NCBI RefSeq assembly: GCF_020497125.1
Contig: NC_059079.1
Span: 49,611,114-49,675,113, forward strand
Direction of reading: 5' to 3'
DNA length: 64,000 nt
Source of the DNA: Mauremys mutica
Lineage: Eukaryota; Chordata; Testudines; Geoemydidae
This document shows positions 33,977 through 44,095 of the stretch, piece after piece (within the stretch, counting starts at the first letter, position 1; each line of letters opens with the position of its first letter). The notes below the pieces were generated by a model. It saw only the letters and a program-made list of their open reading frames with translations, ran no database searches and was not told where the DNA came from. The translations under genes were made by a program, and so were the position numbers.

Positions 33977-34553
33977 CGCCTGATCCTTCCCCTGACTCTG
34001 AGTCCGGGTTCACGGCCGGTGAGGGTTGGTAGGGGATCTCTGTGAGGGTGATGAAGAGATCCTGGCTGTCAGGGAAAGCGGCATTGTGTTCGCTGTCGCC
34101 TGCGCCTTCCTCCACGGACCCTTCGTCGTCTTGCCCATCGGCGAACATCGAGTAGGAACTGTCCTGGCTCACTATGCCATCCACTGAGTCCACGGTCACT
34201 GGTGGGACAGTGGTGGCAGACCCACCGAGAATGGCATGCAGTGCCTCGTAGAAGCGGCATATCTGGGGCTGTGCTCCGGAGCGTCCGTTTGCCGCTCTGA
34301 CTTTTTGATAGCCTTGCCTCAGGTCTTTGACTTTCACGCGGCACTGCATCGCATCCCGGCTGTATCCTTTCTGTGTCATGGCTTGGGAGACCTTCTCGAA
34401 GGTCTTTGCATTACGCTTGTTGGAGCGCAGCTCCGACAGCACAGACTCCTCGCCCCACACAGCGATCAGATCCTGGACTTCCCGGTCTGTCCATGCTGGG
34501 GATCTCTTTCTATTCTTGCATTGGGCTGACTCCTCTGCTGGAGAGCTCTGCAT
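33977..34553 (-). CDS. Harbinger Myb/SANT-like DNA-binding protein, exon 1
   Basis: Start ATG at 34553. Residues about 15-105 form a Myb/SANT-like (trihelix/MADF-type) domain: SPAWTDREVQDLIAVWGEE, then KTFEKVSQAM and QCRVKVKDLRQGYQKV. An acidic, serine-rich linker follows. In zebrafish and other vertebrate Harbinger systems this second protein binds the element ends and brings the transposase into the nucleus. The donor GGCG|GTAAGT at 33977/33976 explains why the frame continues only into an unlike, AT-rich tail if unspliced (to 33891). No break is visible in either exon. Confidence 0.85.
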
Positions 34554-34946
34554 CGTTGCAGGTGCCGCGGAGCTCGCCCCGATGTCAAAGCAAGAAATGA
34601 GATTCTAACTGTCCAGACAGGAAAAGGATTTCAAATTTTCCCGGGTCATTTCCTGTGTGGCTGCTCAGAACATCCAAGCTCGGACTGCTGTCCAGAGCGT
34701 CAACAGAGTGGTGCAGTGTGGGATAGCTCCCGGAGCTACTAAGTTTGATTTGCATCCACACCTAGCCTAATTCGAGCTAGCAAGTGCGAATTTAGCGTTA
34801 CTCCACCTGTCGGGGTGGAGTACCAAATTCGAACTAAGGAGCCCCCTAGTTCGAATTAAATGGCTTCCTGGTGTGGACGGTTGAGCGATTAGTTCGAATT
34901 AACGCTGCTAAATTCGATTTAAGATCCTAGTGTAGACCAGGCCTTA

Positions 34947-35820
34947 GGCAGTAGCAACAGCAGATGTTCTCAGAAGATAAGCCTCACATCTCCCTAAATT
35001 GCTAAAATTTTCTTGAGCCTCATTGCGGGGTTTTGGATCACTTATCCTTCTGTCTCTCCTTCACAAAAGGAAAAAAAAATGAGGGTCAGACAATGCATTA
35101 AGAAGGAACTGAATACTCATCCCATGTCATAAATATGAAGATAGCTGATTTAAGAAAAAAGTATTTATTTTGATCTATTTGTAAAATTTCACCAGCAATC
35201 ATATTTTGTATCTCAAAAAGACCCTCTCTTCCCTCCCCTCCAAAAAGGACCAGGAAGAGGAAACTAAGAGTTCAGGCTTCATTATTAAGACTGTCCCACA
35301 ACCACTTGCAGGTACTCATGTTCAATTTTCTGTCGCTGATGGCACCACAATTATAAGAAATACAGTTTTAAAAATAATCAGTCCAGTCCATAATGTTCCA
35401 TCAACATTAATTGCAACTGAATCAGTCCCCTCTATTCTCCATGAAAAAGAACCCCACTGCTAGTGTCTAAATTTGACAAGACCTGAATAATAATTCACAA
35501 ATAATTTTATAAATTTGGCTCCCACTTCTGTTCAAACAGATTGAATCTGTTTGAATTATTTAGCCAACATATTTTAGAATGTTTTAGACAGTGGATATTT
35601 GTGAATATTTGAAATTCAGATTCTTACTTATTTGTGCTTGGTCAGTTGAGTCACAGAATATTAATTTTGTTCTCAGATTGGACAAGTTCAAAGACAAAAA
35701 CAATGGATACCTGTTCAAGTGAATCTACAATCTGGTTATCACTAACATTTTTGCCAATGAAAATTGCATTTAATTGCGCTTTACAGAAACAAACACAAAA
35801 GGGATGCTAACAAGGACAAA
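34947..35820. other. No gene seen
   Basis: AT-rich non-coding DNA; the 35206-35463 plus frame has no domain. Confidence 0.6.
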
Positions 35821-35824
35821 GAGT

Positions 35825-36279
35825 TGTGGAAGCCAGAAAATATTAACAAGGATTTGAAGAGATCTTAATGAATGTTAGTTAGTTAGCATGAGTTAGGCTA
35901 GCTGTGACCCTAATGACATGAGATTTGTAGAAGCAAGATAATGTAAGACAGAGTGAACTGTGTGAAAGTTATTACGACCTTGCAATGTGCAGTCTTGCTT
36001 TTTTCTAGTAGTGAGACAAATAAGATAGCAGAAAGGTTTATGTATAAACAAATGCAAATGTTTTCTCTTTACTGTCTCCATGATTGCTAGTTATTGTCTG
36101 TAACAAAAGTATAAATGCTTGCTGTATTTGTTTACTAATTGAGAGAGACCTGTCCGGGACAAGGGGCAACCCTGTTTCCTAGGACACTCCCTCCCTCTAT
36201 TGTAATTACTAGAGAAAGAATAAAGTATTTAATTTTGCTGCACCCAAACAGAAAGCGAGAACTGAGTTTTTCTCCGACA
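35825..36279 (+). repeat. Solo LTR (455 bp) of an ERV
   Basis: It starts TGTGGAAG and ends CCGACA, with the 4-bp duplication GAGT at 35821-35824 and 36280-36283. A TATAAA-like AGTATAAATGC lies near 36108-36118 and an AATAAAG signal near 36219. No internal retroviral sequence is present, so it is the product of LTR-LTR recombination. It is not the same family as 20219 or 38981. Confidence 0.8.
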
Positions 36280-36283
36280 GAGT

Positions 36284-37502
36284 GCTAATCAAATATCCAT
36301 AAAATATGTTTTATTCTTTTGCTCAGCTCTAATTATGACAAAGGTAAACTAAAGCACCTAATACCCATAGTTTCTCATCTGGTTGGTGGTCCAATTAATC
36401 TATATAATGGACTGCAACATACATAAAACATCTCTTTTAACAGTCATGTTACTAATGCAATAGAAAGATTCACCAATTTCCTTAAAACACAACTGATTCA
36501 TTCTAACAAATAAAATACATTTAACAATGCAGAAGTTCAACTGACTAAATCTGTCATACATTTTCACTGCATTCCTCTGTCTGAAGGAGCTTTGGATTGA
36601 GGCTGAGAGGAAGACACAAAGCAACCATACAAAGCAAGCTCACAAAAACAAGTCTCCTTTAGAATTCAAGACAAAAAAACAAACAAGATACTTGTATTAT
36701 CTTTCCCTGTAACAAGTCTGGCATGAAGATCTACCTGTGGTGGGCTGAGAGCTGAACAATCCACCTGTCACTAGGATCAGTTCACTTGGCACAGTGATGA
36801 GCTATAGGGTTGCTATTTTCACAAAGTATTACAAGTGGGGACAGAAAATCCCAGCTGAGTACAAGTATTGAAAGAGGCACTTGCTGCACACACAGAGCAT
36901 TATTCTTGCACCAATTAATGCTAAAACAAGGAGGTTGCAGCATGTCTGCACTACAGCATTTTTCTGAGGTTCCACAGTTAGGCAAGACAATAATTTTAGT
37001 TCCCTGACAAGAGAATGTGGTTGTCCCAATTTTTGGTCTGCAGTCTCAAATACATGAAACGGTTGTCTTGTCAGCTTTGCACTGGTAATATTTCTTTATT
37101 CTCACAGGTTCCTCCCCTTTGGGCAGCTACCCAAACTATTATTGAGGGGGACACACAAAACAAGTAAAGCATTTATCTATATCTAACATCCAAATAAGTC
37201 CACTCATTAATATAGCAGCATAAAGCTAAAATAAAGAGATCACTCTCAGGCTTATGAACATACTCACATACTCCTAAGATTCAAGAAAACAAAGATAGAA
37301 GGAATCAATCAGTGGAGCACAGCAGAGTACAGGCCATGATCCTACTGACATGTTTCTGTGACCTGATGTATCCAAGGGTTTGGGCAAATATCCAGATCTT
37401 GGGTTATATAACGCACATGGATCTATGGCCACATTTGATTATTTCCCTGGCCACAACATCATAGAGCAGCTTTTTGTCCATGAGTTGTTTGAAGTGTTCT
37501 TA
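36284..37502. other. No gene seen
   Basis: AT-rich DNA with short domain-free frames. Confidence 0.6.
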
Positions 37503-37740
37503 TAGCTGTGTTAGTCCCATGATATGAGAGAGACAAGGTAGGTGAGATAATATCTTTTATTGGACCAACTTCTGTTGGTGGATGGCACAAGTTTTCGAGC
37601 TCCACTGAGCTTTCTTCGGGTCATCTGCAGAGCTTGAAAGCTGGTGCCTTCCACCAGGAGAAGTTGGTCCATGAGTGGGGTTCTGGGTGACCATAAGTAG
37701 GCTCCTGACCAAGCCATTTGCATCAATTAATTTCCCAAAA
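37503..37740. mobile_element. Dispersed foldback repeat
   Basis: The arm at 37561-37602 (TGGACCAACTTCTGTTGGTG...) is an imperfect inverted copy of 37631-37670 (...CCACCAGGAGAAGTTGGTCC). The preceding GCTGTGTTAGTC..ATATCTTTTAT is shared with a repeat that I recall as common in reptiles. Superfamily unassigned; ends approximate. Confidence 0.5.
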
Positions 37741-38677
37741 CATCATGTGCGTTAATGCAGTTATCTTCATAGTTACTTAGTTGTGAAACCTAAAAAAATC
37801 CCCTATTTTAAACGTATGCAATGATGTGCTGTACTTGTCTTTCTGAGGTTAACTGGTTTGTCACACAACATGAGAATGCAATTAGATGACCTCAGGTCAA
37901 ACCCTCAGGCCTACCTTGGCTAATTACAGTAGGCCCACAGTAAGTAAGTGTTACCTTTATACTAGAGCAAAGCCTAATACTCCTGTTTTTAAAATTCCCC
38001 TACCTGCTTTCCAGCATATTTCACTCTAATAAGCCCTATAAAACCTGTCAGCATTATGCCCCTTCCTGTCATTATACTATAACTTTTCAGTACAACAAAC
38101 AATACACTCCATAGCAAACAAATTAAATCCCTGTTCTATGTTAAGGACAGGTCATAGGTCAACAAAGCTAAAACATTTGTTGCTGCTGTGATTAAGAGCA
38201 TTTCCTTTGCATTCTGCTTGTTTTTTGTTTGTTTCTTTTTAATTGTTGCACCTTAGTTTTCAAGTTTTATTCTCTTGTTTAGAGCAGCTGACTCTCAATT
38301 GGTCTTGTCTGTTTAATGTATTCTCTTTAATATAAATTAAAATGCTATTTCATTATTCTGAGACTGAGAGTCAGGAGTGAGACTGTGATAATTTATTTCA
38401 AATTCAAGTAATAATTTGAATAGCTAAGCTGTATGAGGAATAACGTCCATCTGGTTTGAAAGCTAGATTTGATTATGGAGAACAGCACTATGCTAATCTC
38501 CCACTAGTGCTGCCTGCTGTTGCTGCTGAGTGCTCACTGTGACTATGTTCATTAATATATTTCGTTCCTGGTCTACCTTTTAACCAGTAGCAAAAAACTT
38601 GCTAGGAGATGGAAGGCCTCTGAACTTGGGTTACCCCTTTTATCATCATCAAGCCCTGAAATGTGTTTTGATGCATA
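37741..38677. other. No gene seen
   Basis: AT-rich non-coding DNA without a supportable feature. Confidence 0.6.
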
Positions 38678-38685
38678 TACATGCC

Positions 38686-38973
38686 CATAGGTGCCAACTT
38701 TGTCCGTTCCCGGGGGGTGCTCAACCTCTGCTCCGCCCCAGGCCCTGCCCCCACCCCACCCTGCCCCACCTCTTCCTTCTCCATTCCACCCCCTCCACTG
38801 AGCATGCCCCACCTTCTCTGCACCCCCTCCCCAAACACACCACCAAACAGCTGATCTGCAGTGGGTTGGATGTGCTGGTGGGGAGAGGACAGAGCTAATG
38901 GGGCTGCTGAGCACCCACCTTTTTTTCCCCCATGGGTTAGAGCCGCAGAGCACCCACAGAGTCAGTGCCTATG
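38686..38973. mobile_element. hAT-type non-autonomous element
   Basis: It starts CATAGGTGCCAACT and ends AGTCAGTGCCTATG (inverted, diverged). The flanks TACATGCC (38678-38685) and TACATACT agree at 6 of 8 positions, consistent with an old 8-bp TSD. The right-hand TSD copy was later split by the solo LTR insertion, which begins at 38981. The interior is C-rich on + and non-coding. Confidence 0.7.
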
Positions 38974-39151
38974 TACATACTGTGATAGACCCAGGCCAGT
39001 TGGGTACAGCAGAGTAGTCCTATTTGGTATACAGGAAGTGGGTGGGCTTTGCTAAAGGACCTCCCCCCAGCCTAAGGGGAGGATCCACAGGTCTGTGATA
39101 TCAACTAATTACGTGGGACAAAAAATGAAAAAAACAGGATCGTGAGTGAGG

Positions 39152-42100
39152 TCATAGGGCTAAACGAAGGGAACCTGATGGGGACACTGAGCAGAGAACC
39201 CCAGAAAACGCCCACTGCTCCTCAAAGGCATCAAGGGAGCCAGTGGACGCCGCCCAGAGGAACTCTGCCCGGATGCGTGAACGGACAGAGGAGCGGAAAT
39301 AGGCCCCAGAGTCGCAGGAAATCCCGTCGGCCAACCTCCTCTCCCTGGTTTTGTAGATGGCTAGTTTGACCAGGGCCAAGAGGAGGTTGACAAGGAGATC
39401 CCGCGACTTTGTGGGGCTACGGATGGGGAGTGCATAGATAAACAGGTGAGGGGAAAAGTGCAACCAAAAACGCAAGAGGAGATCCAAGAGGAGCCGGAAC
39501 AGGGGCTGCAACCTGGAGCACTCTAAATAAACGTGCACCAGGGTCTCCTTCATGCCGCAAAAGGGGCAGGTGTCGGGGACAGGGGTAAACCGCACCAAGT
39601 ACACGCCCTTGCTCACGGCCCCATGAAGGAACCGCCAGCCGACATCCCCGGCGGGCCTCGGTACCAGGGCAGAATATAAGCTGGCCCACCGAGGCTCCTC
39701 ACCCTCGAGAGGTGGCAGGAGGTCCCGCCATTATGTATCGGGGTGGGACGCGAGGGTGAGGTAGTAAAGAGCGTGTACAGATGTTTCCGTGGCACGGTCT
39801 GGAACAGAACCGGCTGCAGATTGGGCAGCCGGCTTGCAGTGAACGTGCGAGGGGGGGATCAATTGGGTCCACGGGGCAGGGCCCGATAAAAAGGTCCACG
39901 GGGCCCGGGGTGGAAGGTGGGCGGGGCGTGCCCTCTCGCAGGACCCGGTCGAGGTAGGCCTGAGCAGCGGGCAGTAAAGCGGCCTTCACTTAAGAACATA
40001 AGAAAGGCCGTACTGGGTCAGACCAAAGGTCCATCTAGCCCAGTATCTGTCTACCGACAGTGGCCAATGCCAGGTGCCCCAGAGAGAGTGAACCTAACAG
40101 GCAATGATCAAGTGATCTCTCTCCTGCCATCCATCTCCATCCTCTGACGAACAGAGGCTAGGGACACCATTCTTACCCATCCTGGCTAATAGCCATTTAT
40201 GGACTTAGCCACCATGAATTTATCCAGTCCCCTTTTAAACATTGTTATAGTCCTAGCCTTCACAACCTCTTCAGGTAAGGAGTTCCACAAGTTGACTGTG
40301 CGCTGCGTGAAGAAGAACTTCCTTTTATTTGTTTTAAACCTGCTGCCTATTAATTTCATTTGGTGACCCCTAGTTCTTGTATTATGGGAATAAGTAAATA
40401 ACTTTTCCTTATCCACTTTCTCAACATCTCTCATGATTTTATATACCTCTATCATGTCCCCCCTTAGTCTTCTCTTTTCCAAGCTGAAGAGTCCTAGCCT
40501 CTTTAATCTTTCCTCGTATGGGACCCTCTCTAATCCCTTAATCATTTTAGTTGCCCTTTTCTGAACCTTTTCTAGTGCTAGAATATCTTTTTTGAGGTGA
40601 GACCACCACATCTGTACACAGTATTCGAGATGTGGGCGTACCATGGATTTATATAAGGGCAATAATATATTCTCAGTCCTATTCTCTATCCCCTTTTTAA
40701 TGATTCCTAACATCCTGTTTGCTTTTTTGACCGCCTCTGCACACTGCGTGGACATCTTCAGAGAACTATCCACGATGACACCAAGATCTTTTTCCTGACT
40801 CGTTGTAGCTAAATTAGCCTCCATCATGTTGTATGTATAGTTGGGGTTATTTTTTCCAATGTGCATTACTTTACATTTATCCACATTAAATTTCATTTGC
40901 CATTTTGTTGCCCAATCACTTAGTTTTGTGAGATCTTTTTGAAGTTCTTCACAATCTGCTTTGGTCTTAACTATCTTGAGTAGTTTAGTATCATCTGCAA
41001 ACTTTGCCACCTCACTGTTTACCACCTCCTGAAGTACGCGCCGGGGGGTACGAGGGCTGGATAGCCCCATGCGCTGAGTGAGCATCAGGGGATCCAGCCA
41101 GTCTCCCCGGTCGTAGTCAAGGAGGTCTCCGACCCTGGTGACTCCTGCCAAGATCAGCCTCTGGCGCACCGCGGGTGACTCCGCCACCTGCACACGAAGC
41201 TGGGGGTTGTGTAGCAGGGGGTCCGTGAGGAGATCAACCCCCACGGTGGCCGCCACAGACCTGGTCGTTGAAAAGAGCTTCCAGGTCCGGAGGAAGTCCT
41301 CGTAGAAGTCCGGCAGCCCGGAGAGGTCTCGCGGAAGACCTCTCGGATGGAGATAAAAGAGCTGCCGGTCGTATCGGAGCCCTCAGAAGCGGTGGAGGAA
41401 GGCGTGAGCAATACACTCCACGCCGGACTACCCGCACCATACAGAAGCCACTGCAGGTCCTGGAGGCAGAAGACGTGGACCTGAGTGCGCAGGCACTTCA
41501 GGCCCTGTCCCCCCTCCTCCAGGGGCAGGTGGAGGACCCCTGCAGAGACCCAGTGCAGTCCTGGCCAGAAGAACTCCAGAATCGCTGTCCGGAGGTTGGC
41601 CAGGATATCCGGGGCCGGGACCAGGGTGTTGAGCCGGTACCAGAGCATGGACAGGACTAGTTGATTCAGCATCAGTGCCCTCCCTCGGAGAGAGAGGCAC
41701 CGGAGTAGTCCTGTCCATTTCCGGAGCGGCTCCATCACCCTGCCCTCTAAACCGTGCCAGTTCTCCAGCAGAGACGGATGCATGGCAGAAAGGTAAATGC
41801 CGAGATAGAGCAGCGGACCCGCGCTCCACCAGATGGCCTGAAGCGCGGGTGGGACGGAGCTCGCCTGCCACCTGTCCCCGACCACCAGGCCAGAGCTCTT
41901 GACCCAGTTGACCCGGGCGGAGGAGGCCGCTGAGTACATGGCCTGGCAAGCCTCCACCCGTGCCAAGTCGCCTGGGTCTTGGACCACGAGGAGCACGTCA
42001 TCGGCGTATGCTGACAGGACCAGCCGCAGCTCCGGCTCCCGAAGCACCAACCCCGTCAGCCTCTGACGGAGGAGACAGAGGAAGGGCTCGATCGCCAGAG

Positions 42101-44095
42101 CGTACAGCTGACCCGAGAGGGGACACCCCTGCCGTAGTCCTCGCCCAACGCTGACCGACTCGGTCAGGGTCCAGTTGAGCCTGACCAGACACTCCGCAGA
42201 AGCGTACAGCACCTGGAGAAAACCCACAAACTGGGGTCTGAAGCCAAACGCTCGCAGAGTGCTCAGGAGATACCCAGGGTCCACCCTGTCGAATGCCTTC
42301 TCCTGATCCAGGGACAAAAGGGCGAACGACAGACCATCCCTACACCCTAATTCCAGAAGGTCCCGGACCAGATAAAGGTTATCAAAGATCGTGCGGCCCG
42401 GGACGGTGTAGGTCTGGTCCGGGTGGACCACGTCCGCCAGCACGGACCCTAGCCGCATCGAGATGGCCTTTGCAATGATTTTGTAGTCCGTACTGAGGAG
42501 AGAGATGGGACGCCAATTCCGTAAATCGCGGAGGTCCCCCCTCTTCGGCAGTAAGGCGAGCACGGCTCGCCTGCATGAGAGAGGGAGGACCCCGCCCCGC
42601 AAAGACTCGGCCTAGACGGTGACTAGGTCTGGGCCGAGGACATCCCAGAACACGCGGTAGAACTCCACGGTCAGCCCGTTCATGCCCGGAGATTTATTGG
42701 TGGGCATGCGACGGAGGGCTTCCGAGAATTCGGCCAGAGTGAGAGGCAGTTCCAGCCGGTCCCGGTCGCCCGCGCTGACCGTCGGGAGTCCGTCCCAGAG
42801 CACTTTGCAAGCGTTAGGATCGGTCGGATCCGGGGAGAAAAGAGCCGCGTAGAAGGCCCTGGCCCTCCTGCACAGCTCTGCCGGATCCGTGAGGGGGGTG
42901 CCGTCCTCCGCCAGGAGGCAGGTGACGTGCTTTTTGGCTCCCCTCCTTTTCTGCAGGGCGTAGAAGAAGCGGGAGTCACGATCCATCTCCCGAAGGAGGC
43001 GGATACGGGATCGAACAAAGGCACCCCAGGCTCGATGATCCTCGAGGGCCCAGAGCTCCTCCCGCTTCTCCCAGCACGCTCCGCAGAGGGATGGATCCTC
43101 GGGGCTGGCGGCCAGACGCCTCTCCAGCTCCAAGACCTCCAGTTCCAACTGCTCTATCGCCGCATCTCTCCGTCGGCTGGCGCCCCGGGTGTAGTCGCGG
43201 CAGAAGAGCCGGGCGTGCATCTTCCCCAGGTCCCACCATCACCACGCCGAGGGAAAGGTGTCCCTCCACTGTCGCCAGGCCAGCCAGAACTCCCGGAAGG
43301 ATGCCACGAAGCCCGCGTCCTCCAGCAAACTATTATTAAAGTGCCAATAGGCCGGCCCCGGCCTCTCTGTGCAGAGAGAGGCCGTCACGGTGGCAAGGTG
43401 ATGATCCGAAAAGGGGGCCGGCCGAATGCTGGAGGAGTGGGCTCGTGAAAGGTGGAAACGTGACAGGTAAATGCGGTCCAGCTGGGAGTGGCGTGACCGA
43501 TGGGCCTCCACCTGGAAGAAGGTGAACGTCGAGACGTCGTCCGGGTGGTGGTCGCGCCAGACGTCCACCAGGGGGTGGCGTTCGACGATCTCCCAGAGGA
43601 CGTCCACTGCAGCCGGGCACTGCTCAGTCCCCGAGCGGTCTCGTTCCTCAAGGGTGGTGTTAAAGTCCCCACCCAGGACCAGGCGCTCACGAGGATCCAG
43701 GGAGCCGAGGAAGGCGGACGCCTGCTGATAAAAACGCAACCTCTCCGGGCCCGATGTCAGGGCGTAGACGTTGACGAGATTAACCACAAGCCCCTCCATG
43801 CGGACCCGCAGGTGCAGCAGGCGGCCCGACACAGCCTCGGCGACCCCCAACACCTCGGGCCATAGGTCAGGGGAGAACAGGGTCGCCACTCCTGCCGAGC
43901 GAACCGAGAGGTGGCTAAAGTAGACCCTGTCCCCCCCTCCAGCCGCCAGCTAGCTTCAGCGGCCGGATACGTATGGGTCTCCTGCAGGAAAACCACAGAG
44001 TACCCCCCGTCCTGAAGGAAGGAGAGCACCTGGCTCCTGCGGAGACCCATCCTACAGCCCCGGGCATTTAAAGTGGCAAAGATGATCGGCGCCAT
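39152..44095 (-). pseudogene. Tx1 LINE ORF2: endonuclease, reverse transcriptase, CCHC tail (broken)
   Basis: ATG at 44095, overlapping the ORF1 end by 28 nt. The APE endonuclease shows TLNARG, QETHT, LGGDFN, SQLDRIY and FSDHH down to about 43380. RT shows LSLDQEKAFDRVD, RQGCPLS and the catalytic AYADDV (about 41990). A CX2C...HX4C-like knuckle (CPFCGMKETLVHVYLEC) lies near 39570. Breaks on the way: a frame change at the C7 run 43931-43937, an in-frame TGA at 43239-43241 (likely CGA changed to TGA), an in-frame TAG at 42612-42614, a frame change near 41390-41440, the CR1 insertion at 39990-41022, and further changes near 39700. Without the CR1 it would be about 1300 codons. Functions in the family: target nicking and reverse transcription. 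Confidence 0.85.
39990..41022 (-). mobile_element. CR1 LINE 3' fragment nested in Tx1 ORF2
   Basis: Minus-strand CR1 sequence from FADDTKLLK (RT active block, about 40985-41010) to the ORF2 end and the 3' terminus (TTCTTATGTTCTTAA, ending at 39990). CAC on both sides (39987-39989 and 41023-41025) may be a 3-bp TSD. The reading frame from the RT block to the CR1 stop at 40186 is intact, which suggests it is younger than other CR1 copies here. 5'-truncated, hence immobile. Confidence 0.9.

Larger units (their letters stand above)
30119..34943. mobile_element. Full-length PIF/Harbinger DNA transposon
   Basis: The 4825-bp element begins GGCCTTGTCTACACTA and ends with the inverted TAGTGTAGACCAGGCC. 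It is flanked by TTA on both sides (30116-30118 and 34944-34946), the 3-bp target duplication of PIF/Harbinger. Sub-terminal regions at both ends are studded with TTCGAA/TTCGAATT words, likely transposase or Myb-like protein binding sites. It carries the two expected genes, transposase on + and Myb/SANT-like protein on -, facing each other, plus a third open frame. A second copy begins at 63812. It could be nearly autonomous but for the transposase frameshift. Confidence 0.92.

Noticed and set aside
40186..41256. 356-codon minus ORF as a host gene
   Set aside because: Its two parts are Tx1 ORF2 and CR1 RT joined by insertion; kept only as a chimera.
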